64,000 bases of DNA from Treponema sp. (GTDB lineage Bacteria; Spirochaetota; Spirochaetia; Treponematales; Treponemataceae), in contig JAFZLA010000010.1 in assembly GCA_017551705.1 (NCBI GenBank), forward strand, positions 1-64,000, given 5' to 3'. The stretch's first letter is position 1. Each line of letters begins with the position of its first letter. The position numbers and the translations under genes are program-made. A model generated the notes under the pieces. It saw only the letters and a list, made by a program, of their open reading frames with translations. It had not been told where the DNA came from and did not search any database. This document shows, piece by piece, positions 6,714-13,975 of the stretch.

Positions 6714-8834
6714 TCAGTTGGCGACTTTTTGCTGGCGCAAAAGCTCTTCTTTTTGGGCCGTAAGCACGTTAAGCTTTGCTTGCAAAGCCGCGCGCTTTTC
6801 TTCTTTGCACTTGGGGCACTCGCATTGTTCCCCAGAAAGATATCCGTGAACGGGGCAAATCGAGTAAACAGGCGAGATGGTCACATAGGGAACTCGGTAG
6901 TTGGACATGACGGCCTTGACCAAGTCGCGGCAAGCCTTCCAGTCTTTTATCTGCTCGCCCATGTATGTGTGGAAAACAGTTCCGCCCGTGTAGCGGGTTT
7001 GCAACGATTCCTGCATGTCAAGCGCCTCAAAGATGTCGCTTGTGTAGTCGACAGGCAGCTGGGTTGAGTTTGTGTAGTAGGGGTCGCTTGTTCCCGACGC
7101 GATGATGTCCGGGTAGTTTTGCTTGTCGTGGCGCGCCAAGCGGTAGCTGGTGCTCTCCGCGGGAGTGGCCTCCAAGTTGAAGAGCTCTCCTGTCTCTTCC
7201 TGGTAGTCCTGCATTTTGTCGCGCATGTAGTCCAAAACTTTTTCGGCAAAGGCCTTGCCCTTGGGGTCGACGATGTTCACTCCCAAGAAGTTAAGGCAGC
7301 ATTCGTTCATGCCGCAAAGGCCTATTGTGTTAAAGTGGTTGTTGAGCGTCTTGAGGTAGCGCTTTGTGTATGGGAAGAGGCCGCCGTCGTACAATTTTTG
7401 GATTACCTTGCGCTTTACGCAAAGGCTTTCTTTGGCCAAGCCCATAAGGTAGTCAAGGCGCTTGAAGAACTGCTCCTCGTTTTTTGCCAAGTATCCGATT
7501 TGCGGAAGGTTGATTGTGACCACTCCGATGCTTCCTGTAAATTCGTCGCTTCCAAAAAGTCCTCCGCCGCGCTTTCGGAGCTCGCGCTTGTCAAGGCGAA
7601 GGCGGCAGCACATTGAGCGCACGTCGCTTGGGTTGAGGTCCGAGTTGACAAAGTTTTGGAAGTAGGGCGTTCCGTACATTGAAGTCATCTCGAACAAAAG
7701 CTTTGCGTTCTCCGAATCCCAGTCAAAGTCCTTGGTGATGTTGTATGTTGGAATCGGGTAGCCAAAGCCGCGGCCTTCGGCGTCGCCTTCCAGCATGATC
7801 TTTATGAACTGCTTGTTGATCAAGTCCATTTCTTTTTGGCAGTCGCCGTAAGTGAAGTTTTGCTCTTTTCCGCCGACGATGGCCTTTTTGTCCTTAAGGT
7901 CGTCGGGGCAAGTCCAGTCAAGGGTGATGTTTGAGAAGGGCGCTTGGCTGCCCCAGCGGCTGGGAGTGTTGACTCCGTAAACGTAAGACTGGATGCACTG
8001 GCGCACTTCTTTTTCGCTAAGGTTGTCGATTTTGACAAAGGGAGCCAAGTAAGTGTCAAACGAGCTGAAGGCTTGGGCGCCCGCCCATTCGTTTTGCATG
8101 ATTCCCAAAAAGTTTACGATTTGGTTTACCAATGTCGAAAGGTGGGTGGCCGGCTTGGAAGTGATTTTGTCCTTGACTCCGCCAAGTCCTTCGGCGATGA
8201 GCTGGCGCAATGACCAACCGGCGCAGTAGCCTGAGAACATCGAAAGGTCGTGGATATGGAAGGCGGCCGACTTGTGGGCGTCCGCGATTTCTTTTGAGTA
8301 AATGTTGTTGAGCCAGTAGTTGGCGGTTATCGTTCCTGAGTTGTGAAGGATCAGGCCGCCGAGAGAAAAGTTTACGTTGGCGTTTTCGTTTACGCGCCAG
8401 TCGCTCTGCGCCAAATAGCCGTCCATTGTCTTGTTGATGTCAAGCATCAAGCTCTTGGCGTCGCGAACGGCTTCGTGGCGGGCGCGGTAAAGGATGTAGG
8501 CCTTGGCCACCTCGACTTCTTTGGCTTCGATAAGGACGCTTTCCACCACGTCCTGAATTTCTTCTATCGCGGGAATGGAATGTGCGCGGCGGCCGGCCAT
8601 CAAAAGGCGCAGCTTTTCTTCGACCGTGTCGGTTAGGGCGGCGGCCTTGTCCGGGTTGGCAAACTTCTCTACAGCCTGGACAGCCTTTCCTATGGCTTTT
8701 TCAATTTTTGTTCTGTCGTAAGCGACGATGTCGCCCGAACGCTTTACTACATTTTTGATGAACGACTTTGTTTCCTCGTCGCCGCTCTTGCCCAAAAAAC
8801 TTTTCCACTGCGGAAAAACCGACTGCTCGCTCAC
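6714..8834 (-). CDS. nrdD: Anaerobic (class III) ribonucleoside-triphosphate reductase, large part without glycyl-radical loop
   Basis: The product is 706 aa. An ATP-cone lies at about residues 28-120 ('VVKRSGDIVAYDRTKIEKA'). The catalytic barrel has 'TPSRWGSQAPFSNITLDW', 'SMCCRLRLDKRE' and 'GLCGMNECCLNFLG', the last likely holding the thiyl-radical Cys. A zinc site 'CPVHGYLSGEQCECPKC' occupies 660-676. The frame then ends after a helical, charged tail of 30 residues. Usual NrdD proteins continue into the glycyl-radical loop; here that loop is in the next gene. The enzyme reduces ribonucleotides to deoxyribonucleotides without oxygen. It overlaps nrdR by 4 bases, so translation is probably coupled. 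The ATP-cone implies allosteric on/off control by ATP and dATP. Confidence 0.93.
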   Translation of the reverse strand: MSEQSVFPQWKSFLGKSGDEETKSFIKNVVKRSGDIVAYDRTKIEKAIGKAVQAVEKFANPDKAAALTDTVEEKLRLLMAGRRAHSIPAIEEIQDVVESVLIEAKEVEVAKAYILYRARHEAVRDAKSLMLDINKTMDGYLAQSDWRVNENANVNFSLGGLILHNSGTITANYWLNNIYSKEIADAHKSAAFHIHDLSMFSGYCAGWSLRQLIAEGLGGVKDKITSKPATHLSTLVNQIVNFLGIMQNEWAGAQAFSSFDTYLAPFVKIDNLSEKEVRQCIQSYVYGVNTPSRWGSQAPFSNITLDWTCPDDLKDKKAIVGGKEQNFTYGDCQKEMDLINKQFIKIMLEGDAEGRGFGYPIPTYNITKDFDWDSENAKLLFEMTSMYGTPYFQNFVNSDLNPSDVRSMCCRLRLDKRELRKRGGGLFGSDEFTGSIGVVTINLPQIGYLAKNEEQFFKRLDYLMGLAKESLCVKRKVIQKLYDGGLFPYTKRYLKTLNNHFNTIGLCGMNECCLNFLGVNIVDPKGKAFAEKVLDYMRDKMQDYQEETGELFNLEATPAESTSYRLARHDKQNYPDIIASGTSDPYYTNSTQLPVDYTSDIFEALDMQESLQTRYTGGTVFHTYMGEQIKDWKACRDLVKAVMSNYRVPYVTISPVYSICPVHGYLSGEQCECPKCKEEKRAALQAKLNVLTAQKEELLRQQKVAN

Positions 8835-9295
8835 TTTTTAATTCCCCCAACCTTATTTACTTCGTTTATAAATTCGTCCAAGTTTTCAAAATGTTTGTAA
8901 ACCGACGCAAAGCGGATGTAGGCCACTTTGTCGATTTCGTTAAGGCGTTGCAAGACCAACTCGCCCAAGTCGCTTGTGGAAATTTCGCGGCTGGACTTGG
9001 CTTGCATCACTGCCAGGTCTTCGATTTCGGTCACCAGGTTTTCGACCATCGTAGTCGAAACCGGCCGTTTTTCCAAGGCCCGTTGTATGCCTTTTTCCAG
9101 TTTTTGGGGATCAAAGGGTTGGCGGCGGCCGTCGCGCTTTATGACCATCAAGGGTTTTTCTTCTATGCGTTCGTAGCTGGTAAAGCGGTATCCGCAGCTT
9201 AGGCACTCGCGCCTGCGGCGGATGTTGTCGCCGTTGGCCATTGTGCGAGACTCTATGACACGGTCGTCAAGCGAGCCGCAGTAAGGACAGCGCAT
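8831..9295 (-). CDS. nrdR: NrdR transcriptional repressor of ribonucleotide reductase genes
   Basis: The product is 154 aa, full length for the family. The N-terminal zinc ribbon is 'MRCPYCGSLDDRV' ... 'RRRECLSCGYRFTSYER' (two CxxC pairs). The ATP-cone follows ('MVIKRDGRRQPFDPQKLEKGI') to about residue 140. NrdR binds paired NrdR boxes in nrd promoters when loaded with adenine nucleotides. It is first in the nrd unit, so the repressor probably controls its own transcript. No clear pair of NrdR boxes was found, though a perfect palindrome AATAGCGCTATT lies 24 bases upstream of the start. Identity is secure. Confidence 0.96.
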   Translation of the reverse strand: MRCPYCGSLDDRVIESRTMANGDNIRRRRECLSCGYRFTSYERIEEKPLMVIKRDGRRQPFDPQKLEKGIQRALEKRPVSTTMVENLVTEIEDLAVMQAKSSREISTSDLGELVLQRLNEIDKVAYIRFASVYKHFENLDEFINEVNKVGGIKK

Positions 9296-9316
9296 TTTTT
9301 CCCCTATATTTCCCCA

Positions 9317-9330
9317 AAAATAGCGCTATT
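9317..9330 (-). promoter_or_regulatory. Palindrome AATAGCGCTATT upstream of nrdR
   Basis: The 12-base perfect palindrome (9319-9330) overlaps, on the gene strand, GCGCTATTTT, which resembles the GCGC-type -10 boxes seen before other genes here. No good -35 is visible 17 bases further up. It may be a core promoter, an operator for NrdR, or both. A similar ATAGCGCTAT sits in the promoter at 25337-25346, which argues for a promoter feature rather than an nrd-specific operator. Confidence 0.35.
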
Positions 9331-9422
9331 AGTAGCGTCTTTTCTGTAATTATCCCATTTTAACACGCTATTTTATTTAAAGCAAGCGAAATTTTAAGAA
9401 ATTTTGAAAATATTTGCAAGCG

Positions 9423-11192
9423 TTAAAACTCAATCTTTAGCAGTTCCGCCCGGATCAAGTCGCACAGTTTTGGAGGCCTAAGCTCGCGGGCTTTGACAAG
9501 GGCAAGGGCGGCCAGAGCGAGCAAAAGCAGGCGGACAAACCAGTTGCCAAAGACGGAATATACTGTGGAGCGGCGGGCAAAGATTGGAATCTGGGCGCAA
9601 AGATAGCCGTCTTGGAACAGCGGAATCGAAGAAACCAGCCGGCCCTTGTCGTCCACGACGCCGGTAAAGCCTGCGTTGGTGGAGCGGGCAAGGGTGGTCC
9701 TGTATTCTACGGCGCGGAAGGCGGCAACGGCAAAGTGCTGGTATTCGGCGGACTTTGTCTTTGACCAGGAGTCGTCGGTTATGTTCAAAAATAGCTCCGC
9801 GCCGGCTTGGAACATCGGGCCGCAAGTGTCGGGAAAGGCGTCCTCAAAGCAAATGGGAACGGCTGTCCTGACCTTGGCGCTTTGGGCGTTGACAGGCTGG
9901 TCGGCGCAAGCATTAGACAAGTCAAGGTATATCGGCTGGTCGGCGCGGGGGCTTTCGGCCGCCTCAAAGTCAAAGAGGACCAGGCGGCTTCCGGGATTCC
10001 AGCCGTTGGAAAATCCGACAAGCCGTTCCATCGTGTTCTTTACAAAGTCGTGTTCCACAAAGGGAATCACTTCGGCAAAGGGAACCAAGTGGCTCTTGGC
10101 GTAATAGCCCCTTAAGTTGGCCTCTTTGTCAAAGACCAGCGCGGCGTTGTACATCTTTTTGGTCTTGCCGCCGTCAACGCGCTCAATGTAGGGGCCGCCG
10201 ATGACAAAGGGGACTCCCGCGCTTTTGATAAAGTCAAAGAGGCTTTGCTCTTCTGGAACAAACGCGTAGCGGCCCAAGGAATTGGGAATCGCGTATCTAA
10301 GGACTGCCTCGCTCCATACGACCAAGTCGGCCTTTTTTTCTTGGTCCTCAAATTCTTGGATTCCCGCCTTTGAAAGCTCCATGGATTTTTGTATGCTCTC
10401 CAAGTCGTCTTCGGAGGCCCAGGGGTCCATGTTTTGCTGGACAAGAACCGCGTTTAGGACTTTTTGGACGGGACTTTTTTGGCAAAGCCTCACCGTTCCG
10501 TAGGTAAAAATCAAAATTAGGCAAAGTACAAGGCATTTTGCCGAGGAACCTAGGCTAAATTTGGCGTTTTGGAAGGAATTTTTTAGGCAAAAATTGAATT
10601 TGTTGAAAAGTAGGATAAATTCCGCGGCGCAGGCGGCAAAAAAGGCCATCAAAAAGCTGATGCCGTAAGTTCCAAAGATGTCGGCGGATTGCAAAAGCGC
10701 CTTGTTTCCAAAGGCCGCCATCGAAAGGACTCCCCAAGGGTAAGCCAAAAATCCCGTTGACTTGGCCCATTCGTAAACCACGCGGACTGCGGCAAAGTGA
10801 AGGGGCCTGTAGGGCTCAAAAGAAACTCTTTTGTTTTCTACAATTAAGTTGGCGCCGCCGTCCCTTCCTCCTGCAAAAGGAAAGAAAAAAAGGCAGCCGG
10901 CCATCGCCTCGATGCAAGCCGTTCCAAAAGCGGAGGCCCCCAGGGTAAAAATGGCAAAGTCCTTAAAGTTGGCCAGCCAGTAGCTGGACAGCAAATGCGT
11001 CGCAAGCGCGTCGATGGCGAACAAAAGGGCGCAAACTTTGTATGATTTGGCCTTTTTGACGGCAAAATACAGGGGAACTAGGGCAAAAAAGCCAATGACG
11101 GTGGAGCCAAAGTGGAAAATTTCGTTTGGCATGGAGAGCGCGGACAATATTCCTGAAAAAAGAGCGCAAACAACTTGAAAAATTAACGTCAT
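9423..11192 (-). CDS. lnt: Apolipoprotein N-acyltransferase
   Basis: The product is 589 aa. Five or more hydrophobic segments fill about residues 1-230, then a nitrilase-fold domain. The catalytic Glu-Lys-Cys triad is visible as 'VVWSEA' (Glu295), 'YYAKSHLVPFAE' (Lys366) and 'VPICFEDAF' (Cys448). Lnt adds the third acyl chain to lipoproteins in the cytoplasmic membrane. The length exceeds the usual 500-520 aa because of an insert before the last membrane segment. It fits the many lipoproteins in this window. It stands alone on its strand, with 127 bases before nrdR and a divergent kinase-like gene upstream. Confidence 0.93.
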   Translation of the reverse strand: MTLIFQVVCALFSGILSALSMPNEIFHFGSTVIGFFALVPLYFAVKKAKSYKVCALLFAIDALATHLLSSYWLANFKDFAIFTLGASAFGTACIEAMAGCLFFFPFAGGRDGGANLIVENKRVSFEPYRPLHFAAVRVVYEWAKSTGFLAYPWGVLSMAAFGNKALLQSADIFGTYGISFLMAFFAACAAEFILLFNKFNFCLKNSFQNAKFSLGSSAKCLVLCLILIFTYGTVRLCQKSPVQKVLNAVLVQQNMDPWASEDDLESIQKSMELSKAGIQEFEDQEKKADLVVWSEAVLRYAIPNSLGRYAFVPEEQSLFDFIKSAGVPFVIGGPYIERVDGGKTKKMYNAALVFDKEANLRGYYAKSHLVPFAEVIPFVEHDFVKNTMERLVGFSNGWNPGSRLVLFDFEAAESPRADQPIYLDLSNACADQPVNAQSAKVRTAVPICFEDAFPDTCGPMFQAGAELFLNITDDSWSKTKSAEYQHFAVAAFRAVEYRTTLARSTNAGFTGVVDDKGRLVSSIPLFQDGYLCAQIPIFARRSTVYSVFGNWFVRLLLLALAALALVKARELRPPKLCDLIRAELLKIEF

Positions 11193-11267
11193 TGTGATAC
11201 AATATATTATTATATTTTTGACAATTGTTCAATATAAAAACGATTTAATATAGATGGGTGGAAAATA

Positions 11268-12464
11268 ATGGCTACAACAAAAGACATCTACGCGGCGCAC
11301 AAAAAAGAATACGGCGACAATCCTAAGGTCGTGATTTCAACCCCAGGCCGCTTTCATTTGATGGGAGAGCATTCCTGCTGGTTCTTTAAGGACAAGACGC
11401 TTTCAATGGCGGTCAACATACCGGTTTATGTCGCGGTCTCTCTTAGGGACGACACCGCGCTCAAGTTCCATTTTGTCCAGCTCAAGGAACGCAAAAAGTC
11501 CGACCTTACAAACCTCAAGGTTAAAAAAGAAGACCGCTGGGCCAACATTCTAAAGGCTGTCGTCTACGGCTTCCTTTCTTGCGGCTTTGACTTGCGCGGA
11601 ATGGACTTTACAGTTTATTCCGAGATTCTCCCTTCCGCCGGCTTTGGAATCACCAGCGCCATCAAGGCGGGAACGGCTCTTGCCATAAAGAAGGCGCAAA
11701 AAATCAATTGCGAGGACTCCCAGCTCTTGCAGGCCTTGGACATCGGAAACCGCCTGTTCCTAAAGACAAGAAATTTGGTTGCCGACAACTTTGCCGCGCT
11801 TTATTCTGAGCCGGGCTCGATGATTTTGACCGACTACGGAAAGCAAACTTACGAAAACATTCCGTTTGACTTTAGCGGCTACAAAATTCTTTTGACCGAC
11901 GCCAAGGTTCCCCGCTTTTCTATTTGGAACGAGGACGAAATCCGCGAGCCGGAGCACGCGCTCTTGCTTGGCGACTTAAAGGAACGCAAAAAGGGAATCC
12001 CCGGCGGTTGGGTCTACGACACAAATCCCACCAACGTAAACGAAATGCTCTCTGTCGTCAGCGAGGACATGAGGCAAAAGCTTTTGTACATCATTTACGA
12101 GCACGGCTTGATTTTGGACGCGCTTGACGGAATAAAGAAGGGCAAGTTCACAAAATTTGCCAGGGCCGTAAACAACAGCCACAAGCTCTTGCAAGAAAAC
12201 TACAAGCTTTCTTGCCCCGAGATTGACTGGATTCTTAAGCGCGTTGGCGAGCTTGAGCCCAACTTGGTCGACATCCGCGAGCCTGTCACTTGCGGCCGCA
12301 TTACAGGAAAAGGCTTTGGCCGCTGCCTGTACGCGATAATCCGAAACGAAGACGAGGAAGTCTACCGCAAAAAGCTCGACGAGTATTCTAGGATATTCGG
12401 CTTTGAGGCGGAGACCTTCGAAGTAAAGCCCGCAAAGGGCGCCCATCAGGTGCGGCTTTCGTGA
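11268..12464 (+). CDS. Galactokinase-like GHMP kinase, divergent
   Basis: The product is 398 aa, a usual galactokinase length. It keeps 'PGRFHLMGEHS' in the place of the galactokinase signature, but the following Asp-Tyr is replaced by Cys-Trp. The phosphate loop is 'LPSAGFGITSAIKAG', weaker than the usual GLSSSA form. 'NLVADNFAAL' keeps the catalytic Asp (DN instead of DQ), and 'ITGKGFGRCLYAII' matches the third motif. It probably phosphorylates a sugar or related small molecule, with specificity uncertain because the sugar-contact Asp is missing. The start has GGTGGAA upstream. Its last codon overlaps the surE start (GTGA), so the two are translationally coupled. Confidence 0.7.
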   Translation: MATTKDIYAAHKKEYGDNPKVVISTPGRFHLMGEHSCWFFKDKTLSMAVNIPVYVAVSLRDDTALKFHFVQLKERKKSDLTNLKVKKEDRWANILKAVVYGFLSCGFDLRGMDFTVYSEILPSAGFGITSAIKAGTALAIKKAQKINCEDSQLLQALDIGNRLFLKTRNLVADNFAALYSEPGSMILTDYGKQTYENIPFDFSGYKILLTDAKVPRFSIWNEDEIREPEHALLLGDLKERKKGIPGGWVYDTNPTNVNEMLSVVSEDMRQKLLYIIYEHGLILDALDGIKKGKFTKFARAVNNSHKLLQENYKLSCPEIDWILKRVGELEPNLVDIREPVTCGRITGKGFGRCLYAIIRNEDEEVYRKKLDEYSRIFGFEAETFEVKPAKGAHQVRLS

Positions 12465-13252
12465 AAATACTTTTGACCAACGACGACGGCTATGACGCGC
12501 CGGGAATAAACGTTTTGCGCGAGCGCCTCTTGGACGACAACCACCAAGTCTACGTTATGGCTCCAGCCACAAACCAAAGCGGAACCAGCCAAAGCATCCA
12601 CATCGGCGGCTCGATGAAAGTCCAAATGCTTGACGAAAACTTTTATTCCTGCGCCGGCTCTCCAGCCGACTGCGTGATGACCGCGATTCACGGAAAAGTT
12701 TTTGACAGGCCCGACATGGTTTTGTCCGGCATAAACCGCGGCCCTAATCTTGGCCTTGACATTTTGTATTCGGGAACTTGCGGCGCCGCCCGCCAAGCCG
12801 TGTTGATGGGAATACCCAGCGCGGCGCTAAGCGTGATGTGGGCCGACGACGAAATCTTTGGAAGCGAAAGCGACGGCGAATACGAGGCAATGGCCGACTT
12901 TGCCGCCAAAAACCTTGACGTTCTCAAAAGCCTGGCCCGCGTCGCCAACGGAAACCTTATGCCCAAAGAGCGCTGCGTTTTTCCAAACGTAAACGGCATG
13001 GCCCAAAGCGGCCGCTACAAGGGCGGAAAATTCGCAGGCGTTTCGTTTAGGGAATACATCGGCGACAAGGTTGTTTTGAATGAATTGGAAAGCGGCCTTT
13101 ATGAAAGAGTTTTTTCGGGCGGAAAGGTAAACAGCGCCGCTAGGGAATATTCCGACTATGACGCTTGCGTCCAAGGCTACGCCGCGGTCACGCGCCTTTA
13201 CGCGGAGCCGACGGCCGCTCCGACACTAGACGGAATCGAATTTAAGGTGTAA
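12461..13252 (+). CDS. surE: 5'/3'-nucleotidase SurE
   Basis: The product is 263 aa, starting at GTG 12461 inside the end of the previous gene. 'MKILLTNDDG' places metal-binding Asp8 and Asp9. 'NQSGTSQSIH', 'CAGSPADCVM' and 'PDMVLSGINRGPNLG' are the other SurE signatures. SurE dephosphorylates nucleoside monophosphates in a metal-dependent way. The usual 'YSGTVGAA' is 'YSGTCGAA' here, a mild change. A C-terminal extension makes it slightly longer than the E. coli protein. Identity is secure; link to the kinase is by coupling only. Confidence 0.94.
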   Translation: MKILLTNDDGYDAPGINVLRERLLDDNHQVYVMAPATNQSGTSQSIHIGGSMKVQMLDENFYSCAGSPADCVMTAIHGKVFDRPDMVLSGINRGPNLGLDILYSGTCGAARQAVLMGIPSAALSVMWADDEIFGSESDGEYEAMADFAAKNLDVLKSLARVANGNLMPKERCVFPNVNGMAQSGRYKGGKFAGVSFREYIGDKVVLNELESGLYERVFSGGKVNSAAREYSDYDACVQGYAAVTRLYAEPTAAPTLDGIEFKV

Positions 13253-13288
13253 ACTGTTCTTAAGGGGAAAAAAGGGCGGGAGGAATCA

Positions 13289-13975
13289 ATGGAAAATTCA
13301 GTTCTTTCAGAAGGAATCAGTCTGTACGTTCAGAATAAGTTTTCGGACGCGCTGGCCTTTTTTTTGGCTTTGCCCGACGATTCAGGCGCCGACAATTTTG
13401 AATTGGCCTACTACATAGGCTTGTGCTACGCCCGCCTTGAAAAATACGACGACGCCCTTATGTACATCGAACAAGTTGTCACAGGCGGCAAAGACTACCA
13501 AAGAGTTTTGCAGTGCCGCTATCTTTTGGCAATCATTTACGTAAAGAGCGGCCGCAAGCGCTTGGCCGACTTTGAGCTGAACAAACTTTTGGAAACCGGC
13601 TACAAGAGCGCCGACGTTTTGGCTTCGCTTGCCTTCATCTCTTGGGAAAACCGCGACATCGACAAATGCCTTGAATATTACGAGCGCTCGCTTGAAAAGG
13701 ACTCGGAGAATGTTACCGCGTTAAACGGCATGGGCTACGTTCTGGCCGAAGAAGGCCGCGAGCTTACCCGCGCCTTGGGCTACTGCAAAAAGGCTTTGAA
13801 CAACGCTCCCCAAAACGCCGCTTGCCTTGACTCATTGGGTTGGGTTTACTACAAGCTGGGCCTTTTGGAAGAAGCCGGAAAATATTTAAAGCAGGCGGAA
13901 GAAAAGCTTCCCGAAAACGTTGAGATACAAAAGCACCTTAACTCTTTGGCTAACGCAAGGACGGATCACAGATGA
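13289..13975 (+). CDS. TPR-repeat protein
   Basis: The product is 228 aa, with a good GGGAGGA ribosome site before ATG 13289. Several TPR-type helical pairs are visible, for example 'YYIGLCYARLEKYDDALMYI', 'ENVTALNGMGYVLAEEG' and 'AACLDSLGWVYYKLGLLEEA'. No signal peptide is seen, so it is likely cytoplasmic or membrane-associated as a scaffold. It overlaps the next gene by 4 bases (ATGA), which is a secreted TPR/NHL/VWA protein; the pair probably works together. No precise function can be given. Confidence 0.8.
   Translation: MENSVLSEGISLYVQNKFSDALAFFLALPDDSGADNFELAYYIGLCYARLEKYDDALMYIEQVVTGGKDYQRVLQCRYLLAIIYVKSGRKRLADFELNKLLETGYKSADVLASLAFISWENRDIDKCLEYYERSLEKDSENVTALNGMGYVLAEEGRELTRALGYCKKALNNAPQNAACLDSLGWVYYKLGLLEEAGKYLKQAEEKLPENVEIQKHLNSLANARTDHR

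Noticed and set aside
6714..6716. The TGA between nrdD and the glycyl-radical gene as a selenocysteine codon
   Set aside because: The codons around it are not conserved NrdD sequence, no selenocysteine hairpin is obvious, and a strong ribosome site with ATG follows at once. Separate translation is simpler.
9319..9330. AATAGCGCTATT as a definite NrdR box
   Set aside because: NrdR boxes come in pairs with a different consensus, only one copy is here, and a like palindrome sits in an unrelated promoter at 25337.
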